The translations under genes and the position numbers were made by a program. Below the pieces are notes generated by a model. That model searched no databases. It worked only from the letters and a program-made list of their open reading frames with translations, and was not told the origin of the DNA. Below, one piece after another: positions 1 through 9,982 of a stretch of 64,000 nucleotides of DNA. The stretch's first letter is position 1. Each line of letters begins with the position of its first letter. Origin of the DNA: Vitrella brassicaformis (taxonomy: Eukaryota; Sar; Vitrellaceae); assembly GCA_001179505.1 (NCBI GenBank), contig CDMY01000305.1:11878-75877 (forward strand), given 5' to 3'.

Positions 1-80
1 GTCGGGGGCGGGGGCGGGGGGTGTCTGTGCGTCTGTGGTGGTGTCGATGGGGGCGGGGGGGGCGGGGGGGTCAGGGGGGT
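1..80 (+). repeat. G-rich repeat at window edge
   Basis: Runs of four to seven G separated by single C/T bases (GGGGGCGGGGGCGGGGGG type). The tract is able to form G-quadruplexes. Confidence 0.7.
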
Positions 81-92
81 CCATCGAAACAC

Positions 93-999
93 CTAACACA
101 CGAGACAAAACAAGACACACGCACACAAATGGATCTTTTCATGGGTATTGATTGAGCTTCTCCTTTTCTTACTCGACAGTTGGCTATAGCTATCGTCGTC
201 TAAGCAGCTGCTATCGGCCACCTGGCTCCCACTCTCCTCCTGCTGCTGCTGCTGGTCGGTGATGGCCCTCAGTGTGGACCCGTATGTGTTGATGCTGGTC
301 CGCTGAGTGTCGGCCTCCCATGCGTCAAATATCTCACGGTCCGTCCACTCGCGGCAGAAGCCGTACACACCGGGCTTACCTGACACACAAACACACACAC
401 ACACATGACAATGCACTGGCTGCATGTGTGTGTGGGATTGGCCGGATGCTTACCCCAAACTGTGCCGCGTTCGCCCAGCCTGTAGCCGCACCCCCGCCCC
501 CGCCCTCCAGATGCTATCTGTGTGTCTGCGGCTCCTATCTTGCTTTTGAGAGCGTTGATGAGGCCGACAGGCAGGCCGAGCTGCTTCCACTGGTCCGAGG
601 TCAGCTGGCGAAGCGCGTCGGCTCTGACGATGTGGCATGGTGATGATGATGTGTGTCTGTCTGTCTGTCTGTCTATCTATCTGTGTGGGGTTGTTGCTCA
701 CGTGTTGAGCCATTGGCTGCTGAGTGTGGTGTAGACTTTGATGGCGTCCTCCTCTGTGCGCCCGTGGGCCAACGCACACTCGCCGATCATGGCATACAAC
801 TCATGCCTGCATCCATCCATCACATCACCCGCACCACAACACACCACACCCACCACACACCACACACAGCCCACAGCCCACATGCACACACGCTTACACA
901 CACCAACGCACCAGGCTGGCCTTACTGCTGTGGCTGCAGCTGCAGCTGTGGCATAGAGGACGAAACGATGCGTGTGCCGACCGGCCGATGGCTCTCCAT
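93..999 (-). CDS. Hypothetical protein with a weak SAM-like segment
   Basis: Four exons fit in phase: 999-926, 806-702, 623-454 and 379-93, giving about 211 residues. The start is the ATG at 999. An acceptor lies just upstream of it (CAG then GGCCGTC), so an earlier exon between 1000 and 1400 cannot be excluded. The middle of the protein reads TSDQWKQLGLPVGLINALKS, which has the LGL-x-x-G-x-x-x-x-L spacing seen in the C-terminal half of SAM domains. This likeness is weak and I do not assign the family. The C-terminal exon has a short Gln run and a basic KKRR patch. The introns carry long TG tracts before CAG acceptors. It is divergent from the F-box-like gene at 1528. Function unknown. Confidence 0.6.
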
Positions 1000-1527
1000 G
1001 ACGGCCCTGCAGTGAATGCACTCAGACATGTAGCAGACAGAACAGTCGTTGGGCGGAGATCACTGCATGACGGGCATTGAGGACTGCATGTCAGCCTGAC
1101 TGTGTGATGGATTTCATTTCTCTCGTCACCTGTGGATGTGGTTCCCTCAGATCTCTGTGGAGGGATGTGCCATGAGAAGTTGGCAAGGAGCGGCAACAGA
1201 GCCCAAGATTAAAAATGCCAAGCTCGCATTGTGCGATCCTCTCGGGGTCGCCGAGGATGGATATCTTTGGCGTTTGAGCGTTTCTGACGGACGAGAGGGA
1301 CATGCTCAATCGCCTCATGAGCCAAAATCAACATCAGCTCTGCTTCGTCACCATACTCACCATCAGCGAGTATGGCTGGCGAGTAGTGGTGAGTAGGGAG
1401 GCCTCCTGATGGCCAAGCCACACTGCCCGCGTCAAGAGGTGAGAAGAATGGAATCAAAAACACAAAAGACAAGACGCACGCCGTCAAAGCTCTCGTGTGC
1501 CTGTGTGTTCAGAAGGATGTAGATGGG
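1000..1527. other. Intergenic, divergent promoter region
   Basis: This lies between two divergent starts. Short open frames on the minus strand (for example 1209-1487) could hide an upstream exon of the 93-999 gene, but I could not connect one in phase. I see no RNA gene here. Confidence 0.4.
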
Positions 1528-3460
1528 ATGTCAGCCCACGGCGATGACGCTGATGCCTCACAGCAGGGCGGGCAGCAGGTGCGCGGATGATGCATTAATG
1601 CAGTCACATGTATACAGCTTCTCGGTTTTGTGTGTTGCTTGCTTTGTGCAACAGTCGTCTGCCTCGCTGCCTCTCTGGGTGGTGCCGCCCGATACGCTCT
1701 CGACCATCCTCCTGCCCCTGCTCGCCACACGATGCATCGTCGGCACACTCTCGCTCGTCCGTAAGGCGTTCCACGCCATCGCCGCAGACCCCTCCAACCA
1801 CCACACCGTCTTCATCCACAGCCACAAGCCCATCCATCTGACACACACGCAGCTCGGCGTGTGGCCTCCTCGACTCAGTCAGACCAAGCGGGCAGTGCTC
1901 ATCTGTCCGGTGACGGAGAGCGTCACGAGTCTCATCGAGGGCATGCGGCGCACTCTGGCGTACCTCCATCTGGACGAGCCGGCGTCACAACTGCACCGAA
2001 CGCCCAGGCTGCTGTCGATGCGCCAGGGGGCATCGCTGGTGGAGTTTCCGGCGCTTGAGGAGATGCGTGTGGGCGGCGAGTGGGTGCAGGCTGCGCGCCG
2101 CAAGAGATGGGCACTCAGGTGAGCGAACACGCTAAGGAACGACTCACACAGCATAGCGGTTCTCATGGTGTGTGTGCGCCATTTCAGTTCGCTGGTGTCA
2201 TTGAGCATCCGTAACGGCCCTTTGAGTGGTCGACGGGGTGACCTCGGTGTGTCGTCGTGGCTGTCATTCGCTTCACGCCTCCGGTCGTTTGAGCTCGACG
2301 ATGGCGAAGATGACTCTGGCACGCTGCGGAGCTATGTGCCTGACCTGACAACCCTGAAGACACTGCGGCTCACGAGCAGACGGCCCTGCTTCGGGCGCGC
2401 GGGTGCAATGCAGCTGGAGGAGATCGACGTCGCCCTGCTTGGTGGCTGGCGGGTACAGTACACACAATCAGACGAGGTGCGTACAATTAACACTCTGCGA
2501 CATGCAGCACGTGATTCCATCCCTCTGCTGCTCGCTCTCTCTGTGTGTGTGTGTGTTGTTGATGTGTAGGGCATTGATGAGTTCCGCAAGTCGTGTTTGG
2601 CCCCCGGTGCCAAGGAGGACTGGAGCAGGAGCGACTTGCGCTTCGACGTCCACGTGCTGTGGCAGCGAGACGATGATGCAGCTGCTGACACCACCAAGCT
2701 GCTCGCCTCCGTCGCGACTCAAGTGTACTTCGACACATCCTTGTCTTCTGCCACTGAGACCCACAGTTCCACACTCTCCCGCCTCATCCCATCGCTCGTC
2801 TTTTCTCGCGCGCGCTACGTGATGGTCGTAGGCGACCCTGCCCGCCCCCGTGCGCCTGAGATTGTCTTGTCGCACGTGCCTCGCCTGTTCCCATGCGTGA
2901 CACGGGCAGAGGTGATGATGGTGAACGATTTGGGTGATGCCGTCATGCAGAGAGTGCTGGGGCACCTGCCGATGCTCGAGGCAGTGGTGTTGAATTGGTT
3001 AGAGGGCCATGAGGACATTGAAATGTGCATGTGGGTGGACCAGACAGAGAAGGAAAGGCCAATCGTCGAGCGCATTCGCCACATCACTGCCCGATTGCGT
3101 TTCCACTTCGAGCAAGGCGACAGAGAGAGGTTCATCGAGGTGACTAGTGTCATTAGAGACGCGATTCGCCAATTGCCTCGTCTCGAGAGGATCGTTGTCG
3201 ATATCACAGTGGGGGGCGAGGGGTGGGAGGGGCAGGAAGACATAGTGGCCACATTGCAACAGGACCTGACGTCGCGTCCTGACACGAACGACTTCACTGA
3301 GGTGCCGTTTCATCTGTTGCTGCGTGAGTCTGGTTTTGAGATGGTTGAGCTGCCCCGGCTGGCCTTCGACTGTCGTGTGGAGGTGCGTCGGCTCGGCCTG
3401 CCCATCCCATCACAGAAACGCATCACTGACTACTTCTCTGCCAGACAGACAGTGAGATAG
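1528..3460 (+). CDS. F-box/LRR-like protein
   Basis: Four exons join in phase: 1528-1578, 1655-2118, 2188-2476 and 2570-3460, giving about 564 residues. The N-terminus, after a short acidic/Gln leader, carries a segment starting LPLWVVPPDTLSTILLPLLA and followed by the SLVRKAFHAIA pattern. This resembles an F-box, with its Pro-rich start, hydrophobic helix and Arg-x-(F/W) end. Later parts hold leucine-rich stretches such as LTTLKTLRLTSRR and LPRLERIVVDITV that look like degenerate LRRs. F-box/LRR proteins usually select substrates for SCF ubiquitin ligases; that role is inferred here from likeness only. The start ATG at 1528 is followed by a clean GT donor after 17 codons. It is convergent with the minus gene at 3953. 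Confidence 0.72.
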
Positions 3461-3952
3461 ACAGGAGGAGGGCGATGGTAGCTGTACAGGCGGTCGGTGG
3501 ACTTGGGAACGATTGGCTCTGCTTGTGTGTGGGGAGGTGCTTGTCGATGTGGTCGTCTCCCTGCTCTAGGCCTGGCCTGCATACGATGGGGGCCTATTGC
3601 TTGGTGACGCACACGTTGCTGGCTGACAACCCATGCGCAAGACGCCGGCGGAGTGTGTGTGAATATGATAGCCTGACTGAATGGGATGTGCGTCAGAGAC
3701 ACAGCTAGCTGTCAATGCCATGGGTGCCTGACCAGTCAATGTGTGCGTGAACATTCAATTCTCACGAATGTTATCATTACTTGAGTGGGCACATCGTCAT
3801 ATACACACAGCAGGTCCTGCCGTCGAACGACCAGTGCAGTAACCCAGAGCAGCGACAGCCACAACACACACACACACACACACAAGCCCATACAAAGAAA
3901 GAATGAGAGAGAGAGAGACGGTCATTGTACTGTCGAGCTACCCCGCATGGCA
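3461..3952. other. Convergent 3' intergenic spacer
   Basis: This is the tail-to-tail spacer between two stop codons. It holds a CA run near 3865-3884 and AG runs near 3907-3920. No gene is seen. Confidence 0.5.
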
Positions 3953-5343
3953 TCATCTCCCCATCCCCCTCTCCCGCCACTTCTTTGTGTGCAGACTCTT
4001 GCTCGCCAGCAACTCATCCAACAGCTCCTCATCCGCACCAAAACACCACGCCGTGCTCACCAAAGCGGCCGGATATCTCTTGCCCGCCTTTTGTGAGTAT
4101 AGCAGAGACATCACCTCCCTGTCTGCACGGTTGCCCGCCTTGCGTGGCCGTCGGGTGGGCGAAGTAAAGCCGTCTGATTGGGAGGATATGGGGATAGCCA
4201 CGTGGTCGGATGGAGGGAAGGCAAACAGAGGCGTCGAGGGAAGTGAGGGGCAGCTGAGGGGCCGGGCAGGGGAGAGCGAGGAGCTGACGGCTTCGCGTTC
4301 ATCTTTCGGGCCTTCTGGCACCGGAGCGGGTGTCTCCTGTTGTTGATCTGCATGCTCTGTCTCATCGAAAGGCTTCTTGGGCGTCATGTCCACCCTCCTG
4401 GGAATGACCGGCACATTTGCCTCCCCGTAGACTCCACGCCACCGCTCCTCCTCTCTCGACGGCATGGGTGACGACACAGTGACAGACGGCTGCTCCTCGT
4501 GCGTCCGGCGCCTCCCTGCCCGTGTGGCCTTCACACCGCGAGGAGCATCGATCGGGGGCAGTCTGACGTCCTCTTCCTCTTCTCGTATGGACGTCAAAGC
4601 GAAGCAGGCATCGGGGTGGTCATCCGAGCATGAGAGCCGCGGAAGATGGGAAGAGTCCTCCGAAGTTGCTTCCGATCGGGCTTTCCTCACTTTGACGGTC
4701 CGTCTTGACTGCCGCCGTGACCGAGCGGGCGAAGAGGATGTTGACGTGGAGGCCGGCAGCGTGTGGCGGGCAATCCACGTCGCCTCGATGGCAGCGGACC
4801 AGCCCTGCTCCATTGCAATAGCACGGAGGGACGACTGAATGGTGCGCCTGTGGAGGAAAGGAAAGACGGCACGCACCAATCGGCACAGAAGGGAACGAGT
4901 CCGTCAGAAGCACGCACCGCCACTCACCTCTTGAGAAAGCCCCTATATCTCCTCAGCACGGCGGTCGCTCTCTCCGCAACGTCTTCCGGGTCCACACCCG
5001 CCCTTCTCTTGCCCTCGGCCTCGCGAGCGGAGGAGGCCCCACTGACGGCCGCCGACGCCCTCTTCCCCCTGGGAGTGCTGCTGTGACTGTCCTTCCTCTT
5101 TCTTGGCACAGGCGGACTCAACAAGTGCGGATCGGCCTGGCTGTATCCCTCGCTGCACACCAGGGGCAGGGTCTCGTCGCTATCAGATTGGGGCTCCCAG
5201 CTGTTGACGGTCGGGGCAGAGAGGGGGCGGCAAAATGTTGACGGTAGGATAGGGCTGACGTGTGTGAGGAGAGAAACCAACGTAGCAGCCCCATCGATGG
5301 ACGGCGGCTCCAGAGCGATGCTCACCGCTGGAGAGGACGCCAT
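3953..5343 (-). CDS. Disordered basic/Ser-Pro-rich protein, unknown function
   Basis: Two exons, 5343-4928 and 4847-3953, join in phase and give about 436 residues. The sequence is rich in Ser, Pro, Arg and Glu, with clusters such as SRRQSRR and REEEEDVRLPP, and no globular family was recognised. A basic PRKRKDS patch in exon 1 could be a nuclear localisation signal. A short ordered-looking stretch lies around EDVAERATAVLRRYRGFLKR across the splice junction. The C-terminus has LDELLASKSLHTKKW, a likely helix. It shares a 213-nt divergent spacer with the gene at 5557. Confidence 0.65.
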
Positions 5344-5556
5344 CTCGCGAGAGGGGGGTTGCGAGCTGAAAGACCGGTTTCGCGAGGGGAGAGCTCATCT
5401 CTCTTCGGCGAGGGAGATGCGCACCGTCGTCCTTTTATCTCTCTGGAGAAGCGGAGGTTCCGATGATTCGATCTCACTCGGTGTCGTGAGTCAAACCCAT
5501 TGATCTGTGTCAACCCATTGGTCTGTCCAAGCTTTCTTGCTATCCCTCCCCGCTCA
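5344..5556. promoter_or_regulatory. Putative bidirectional promoter
   Basis: A 213-nt spacer separates two divergent start codons (5343 minus, 5557 plus). No TATA-like box stands out. The assignment rests on position only. Confidence 0.4.
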
Positions 5557-7213
5557 ATGATGCCTTGCGAGGCGAAATCCCCTACTAAGCGAGATGCCGA
5601 GATGCAGCCCCACACAGGCGATGCCGCCCCTCCCCTTCCCATCAAGGACGGCCCATCGGGCACGCGAGATGTGGAGCCCACCAGGCCGTCCACCCATGGC
5701 GAGGCAGCGCAGCTGACTTGGGACAAAGTGGTGGTGAGGTCTGAGGCGACTGGAGCGGAGGAAAAGACGTTCGTGCCTGCAACGGATACGGTGAGTGAAC
5801 CAAAGCAACAAGCAGACACCGTCATGCATGACGCAACATGACACGTGTCGTGTGTCTGCCTGTGTGTGCCGCCTGTCTTTCTTTCCGCAGGTGGAGTCGT
5901 TCCTCAAGACGTGCATGGGGTGGTACTCGGACGGCTCACCGTCATCTTCGTCTGTGCAGCTGTCCATCCATCGGCCCACCCTCCCCCCTCTCCACTTCAC
6001 CCTCTCCCTATCCAGCCCCCCGAACAAACCCGACGGTCAGGAGGCCGACAGGGACAGCAGCGATACCAAAGCTGCCGCCTCAGACACACCCGGCAAGGAC
6101 GCGAAAGGCGACAAGCGCGACGAGGCCGAGGGGAGCAGCTTCAAGAGTGCCCTGAGGCAGCTGCCGCCCCGCGCGCCACCTCCGGAAGAGCCGCCACATC
6201 CCGCGTCTCTGCTCCCTCGCCTCCCCTCTCTGAAGCAGATGTCCTCCAAATCCGCCAGCGAGGACGCCACGGCTCCGAGCACCGACAGCAAGGACACCAC
6301 CACGACCACCACCATCACCACCACCACTACGACGAGAGGAGCCTCCAATGGTTCGTCTGTGTCGCTGTTCCGGGCGCTGGCGCGCACATTGCCGCCCTCG
6401 CCCTTGGAGAGGGCCGAGGACAAGACGCCCAAGAACCGTGGGGGTGGGAAGCGGAGGGAGAAAGGCGATATGAAGGGGGGCAGCAGCAGCGGCAAGGAGA
6501 ACGGTGCTTCACCGGTCAACAGTGTCAAGAGCGACGATTCGGGCAAGAGCGGCGGCAGGGCAGCCGGGCGCGCTGCCGCCTCGTCTGCGCCATCGGTGCC
6601 CGTTTCTGCGGCCGCCGCCGCCACCACATCGGTGTTCTCGAGCCTGCCTTCTCTGTCCACCCGTCCCATTTTTGGAAAAGGTGGAGTGGACAAGGTGGAG
6701 AGTACTCCTCCCATTTTCGCCAGCCCGCCACTCGTCCCCCCTGCTGCCTCGAGCGGGTCGCCATCCCTGTCATCCCTGTCGTCGTGTCTGGTGCTGGGCA
6801 GGCAGACCGGCAAGCCCTTCGTCGTGCCTACACCCGCGCCCCCGTCGCCGCCCTCGCCTTCGCCCGTTCTCCCCGCCGTCCCGACCATCAAGAAGGAGCC
6901 CGTCAGCCCTCGCAACCATGACGGCCCACCTCCGGCTGCGTCTGCATCTGTATCTCCTGCTGCAGCTGCTGCTGCCATGCCCGTCATCAAGACCGAGAAG
7001 GGCGAGTCAGCGACCACCACCACCACCACCACTACTCCTGACAAGACGGCAAGGGATAGGGAGGGTGGGAATGGTGTGTCGTCGAGGAAGAGGGCGTTGA
7101 GCAGTTTGCCGCCGCTGCCGGGCGACCTCGACACGGACTACTACCTGCAGGTGTATCGTGAGCTGTATGGGGAGCGGGTCAACAAGAAGATCAAGAAGGA
7201 GGAAGAGGACTGA
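5557..7213 (+). CDS. Low-complexity Ser/Pro/Ala-rich protein, unknown function
   Basis: Two exons, 5557-5790 and 5891-7213, join in phase and give about 518 residues. Around the junction lies the only ordered-looking part: LTWDKVVVRSEA, then FLKTCMGWYSDG, then LPPLHFTLSLS. The rest is disordered, with Thr runs coded by ACC repeats (about 6296-6335 and 7012-7035), Ala runs and Pro stretches. Two VIKTEKGE/TIKKEPVS-like segments fit psi-K-x-E SUMO-acceptor consensus (IKKEP, IKTE). The C-terminus is conserved-looking (TDYYLQVYRELYGERVNKKI, then basic/acidic). A nuclear regulatory role is possible but not shown. The start could be the upstream in-frame ATG near 5500; I prefer the Met-Met at 5557. 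Confidence 0.65.
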
Positions 7214-8572
7214 CTGACTGACTGACTGGATGGGTCAGACCAGAGAGGCGGATGCATCGCTGGACGGGATGGATGGGTGGAAGGATGTCTAGGTGTCGTT
7301 TTGACTGACGGGGGGGAAGGGCGGTGGGCGGGGCGGGGCGGCTGCATCTGCATAGTGCAGTGCAGCGCCTGTATACATACACACATACACACACATGCGA
7401 TGCGTCCTCTGTGTGGGTCAAACTGGCCTCAGTTTGTTTGTGGCGGCAGAGAGACGAGACGGACCGGACAGGCGTGATTGATATCAATCAATGCGCAACT
7501 GTTTTTTCCGAGAGAGGGCTCTGTCGCGGACCGGCACGTGTGTGTGTGTGTGCCTTCCTTGTGCGGATCGGCACGTTATGTGTGTGTTTTGTCTTTTTTC
7601 AACTCGGACGCCCATGCCATGTATGCCTGAGGGGGGGAGAGGTCCTCATGGCTCCATGTCTCGACGTCATGAGTTGCTCCTCCTTTCTGTTCACGTGCCT
7701 CTCTTTACTGATGCATCTGTCGATCCCCCCTCCGCCCCCCCTCCCTGATGCCTGCGTCCTCCTTGCCGTGACCTCGTGATGTACATATGGCGTGTGCCTG
7801 TTGTGTGTGTCGATATCACGCAAACGCGCACTGCCCCCCCCCCACCCCGCGGCTTTTATTATGTTTGCCGCGACATCTCTTTTTTCTTTTTCCCGACAGG
7901 GTTCCCCGTGCTATTCCCGCTCAAAGCCTCGTGATTTTTCCTCCTACACGCGTTTATGTGAAGTTGTGTGCACCACACGTGTATGCGTATGTGTGTATGT
8001 ATCCTCGCCTCGCTTGGTGGGCAGAGGAGAGTTTGAATGCGCGTCTGTGTGTCCGTCGTCCGTTCCGTGTGTCTGTGTGTCTTTTTGCGTGCCCCTGCTG
8101 GCGCCATGACTGACTGACTGACTGATTGTCTGAGTGGATGGTCTTTTATTCAGACAGACTTGCATGAAGCTATGCATCAACCAACCAACCAGTTTTGAAA
8201 TGTCCTCAACGTGCCGCGAGGCCAGCCAACTTGACAGACACGTCACCATATATCCCCTGAATGGCAGGGCAGGCACACGCTGTCAACGGACGGCACCCGA
8301 CGGTGTTTGTATCAAGCAAAGCAAGCAACACATGTACCACATGAATGTCAGTCAACCGAGCGCGGCAAAATATAAAATTATACATAGCTGTGGCCCCCAC
8401 AACAGTCGGTCAGCCTGAGCCCGACTCTGGTTGGTGACTGAACGCAGTGCCTTGTGCAGGGTCCTCTTCTCTCAGTGTCTTCACCCAATCGGAACACCTG
8501 CCCACAGCACAGCACAGCACAGCAGTTTCGAGAGAGACACGCTTCTCCCAGAGGAAATGAGTTCACATGTTG
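7214..8572. other. Long convergent intergenic region
   Basis: About 1.36 kb lies between a plus stop and a minus stop. It holds a TGAC tetranucleotide run just after the stop (7211-7228) and another near 8107-8124, plus poly-pyrimidine and TG tracts. I see no reading frame with coding character and no tRNA or rRNA. Confidence 0.5.
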
Positions 8573-9970
8573 TCATCTCCCATGAATATACCTTTCGATC
8601 AAGACCTCAGCAATGGATGCCTTCAGGAAATCGTCGCCATGCTGTCTCAGCATCACGCCCTCAGCACGAGTGGCCACCACGTCCAGCAGGTGGTCGCGGA
8701 TGAAGCACGGCAAGGCCACCTGGTCCATCATACGGGCCGCCTCTTCCGCGGACTTTCTCTCCTTCTCCCGGCTGCCCTCTCTCCCCAGATCGCTCAGAGC
8801 CTCGTCGACAAGCTCCTGCACGAGGTTTCCAGTGACGTCGGCCATATACGCGTCGCCGATCCGTGTCACTGCATGATCGAAATGCGCCTCATTGAGGGTC
8901 TCTTGTGCTATCTCCTTGATCCACGGCTGCATCACCCGGTCCAGGAATCTGTCCGCCCTGCTGCGCCATACGTATTCGTCGCTGATGTCGCGCACGGCCT
9001 CTTGGCATATGCGGCGCACTTCATTGTTCAGAAAGCCGTCGAGGACGGAGTCTGCCATGAGCTCGATGGCGGTGCGAGGCGCCTCGAGTGCACGCTGTCT
9101 TCTCAGGTGGCGATCGGCGGCTTCGATGGCCATAGCCAGACGGACGGCCTGATCGATCAAATATCGGCATGTGCACGTCTGTGTCTCAGACAAGCTCAAG
9201 CTCACCTCGTAAAGATACTCCGTGACAACGTGATCGATGATCTTGTTGGCGGTGAGCTGCAGTCCCCACTCCCTGGCTTCCTCCTCCGTCTGGGCCTCAA
9301 ACAGGTCCTCCAGCACGCCAACCAACACGTCGTCACACTCCTCAGTCACCACCTGATCCACAATGGACATCATCGCCTCATAAGCCCTCCCAAGCATCCT
9401 CAGCGCGTCCGGCAACACACTCTTCCGCACCACATATCCCCTCCACATGCGCTGTATCGTCTTGGCAGCCACACGGTGCTTCCTCACGCCCAGCTTGGCC
9501 GTGCTCTTCCTCGACCCCCTCTCGCTCGCGCCGTCCTCCGTCCGTGCAGAAGGGGGCCATCCGCCTCTGGCCGTCCTCTCGTCCCTGTCCGTCGGCACGA
9601 TGGATGCGAGGCTCGATATGAGCGGGCCGGCAAGAGGGCTGAGAGCCCCACTAGCGAGCAGAGGCGGGAGAGGCGGGACCTCAGTTGCGTCCACGGGCTC
9701 CGTCTGTGCGTAGGAAGAGGGCCGGGGCGGCAGTGTCGGGCGCGGCCTCGTGGCTGCCAGGGGGTGCTTGGATGGGAAGAAATCCATGGTTAAGGTGGGT
9801 GGAGCAGCAGGTGGCATGGTGTGGCGCGAGAGAGGGGTGGATGGCATTGCGTCGAAGAGTGAGCGGCGAGATGGGGTCGACGGATCATCCATCTCAACGA
9901 CGCTGGGCCGCCAACTCAACCGTCGTTTTCGAGTTAGGGAAGGGCGCCAAACACTCGGGATCAGTTGCAC
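8573..9970 (-). CDS. IQ-motif protein, probably calmodulin-binding
   Basis: A single exon encodes 465 residues from the ATG at 9970. A nearby second Met (MDDPSTPS, near 9892) is an alternative start. The N-terminal third is Pro/Ser/Arg-rich. At about residues 169-182 there is a good IQ motif (TIQRMWRGYVVRK; consensus IQxxxRGxxxR), which normally binds calmodulin or myosin light chain-like EF-hand proteins. The rest is a long helical region with regular Leu/Ile/Val and acidic residues but no named domain. The gene has no intron, unusual among its neighbours. Its start is only 12 nt from the start of the divergent plus gene. Function beyond likely calmodulin binding is unknown. Confidence 0.82.
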   Translation of the reverse strand: MQLIPSVWRPSLTRKRRLSWRPSVVEMDDPSTPSRRSLFDAMPSTPLSRHTMPPAAPPTLTMDFFPSKHPLAATRPRPTLPPRPSSYAQTEPVDATEVPPLPPLLASGALSPLAGPLISSLASIVPTDRDERTARGGWPPSARTEDGASERGSRKSTAKLGVRKHRVAAKTIQRMWRGYVVRKSVLPDALRMLGRAYEAMMSIVDQVVTEECDDVLVGVLEDLFEAQTEEEAREWGLQLTANKIIDHVVTEYLYEVSLSLSETQTCTCRYLIDQAVRLAMAIEAADRHLRRQRALEAPRTAIELMADSVLDGFLNNEVRRICQEAVRDISDEYVWRSRADRFLDRVMQPWIKEIAQETLNEAHFDHAVTRIGDAYMADVTGNLVQELVDEALSDLGREGSREKERKSAEEAARMMDQVALPCFIRDHLLDVVATRAEGVMLRQHGDDFLKASIAEVLIERYIHGR

Positions 9971-9982
9971 ACGGCGTGAACG

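Noticed and set aside
6037-7134. 365-codon minus-strand frame
   Set aside because: Antisense of the Ser/Pro-rich gene at 5557. Gly/Val runs are simply complements of Pro/Thr codon repeats.
8567-9793. 408-codon open frame on the plus strand
   Set aside because: It is the antisense of the IQ-motif gene. Its protein is His/Leu-rich without motifs, while the minus frame has a clean IQ motif and helical character.
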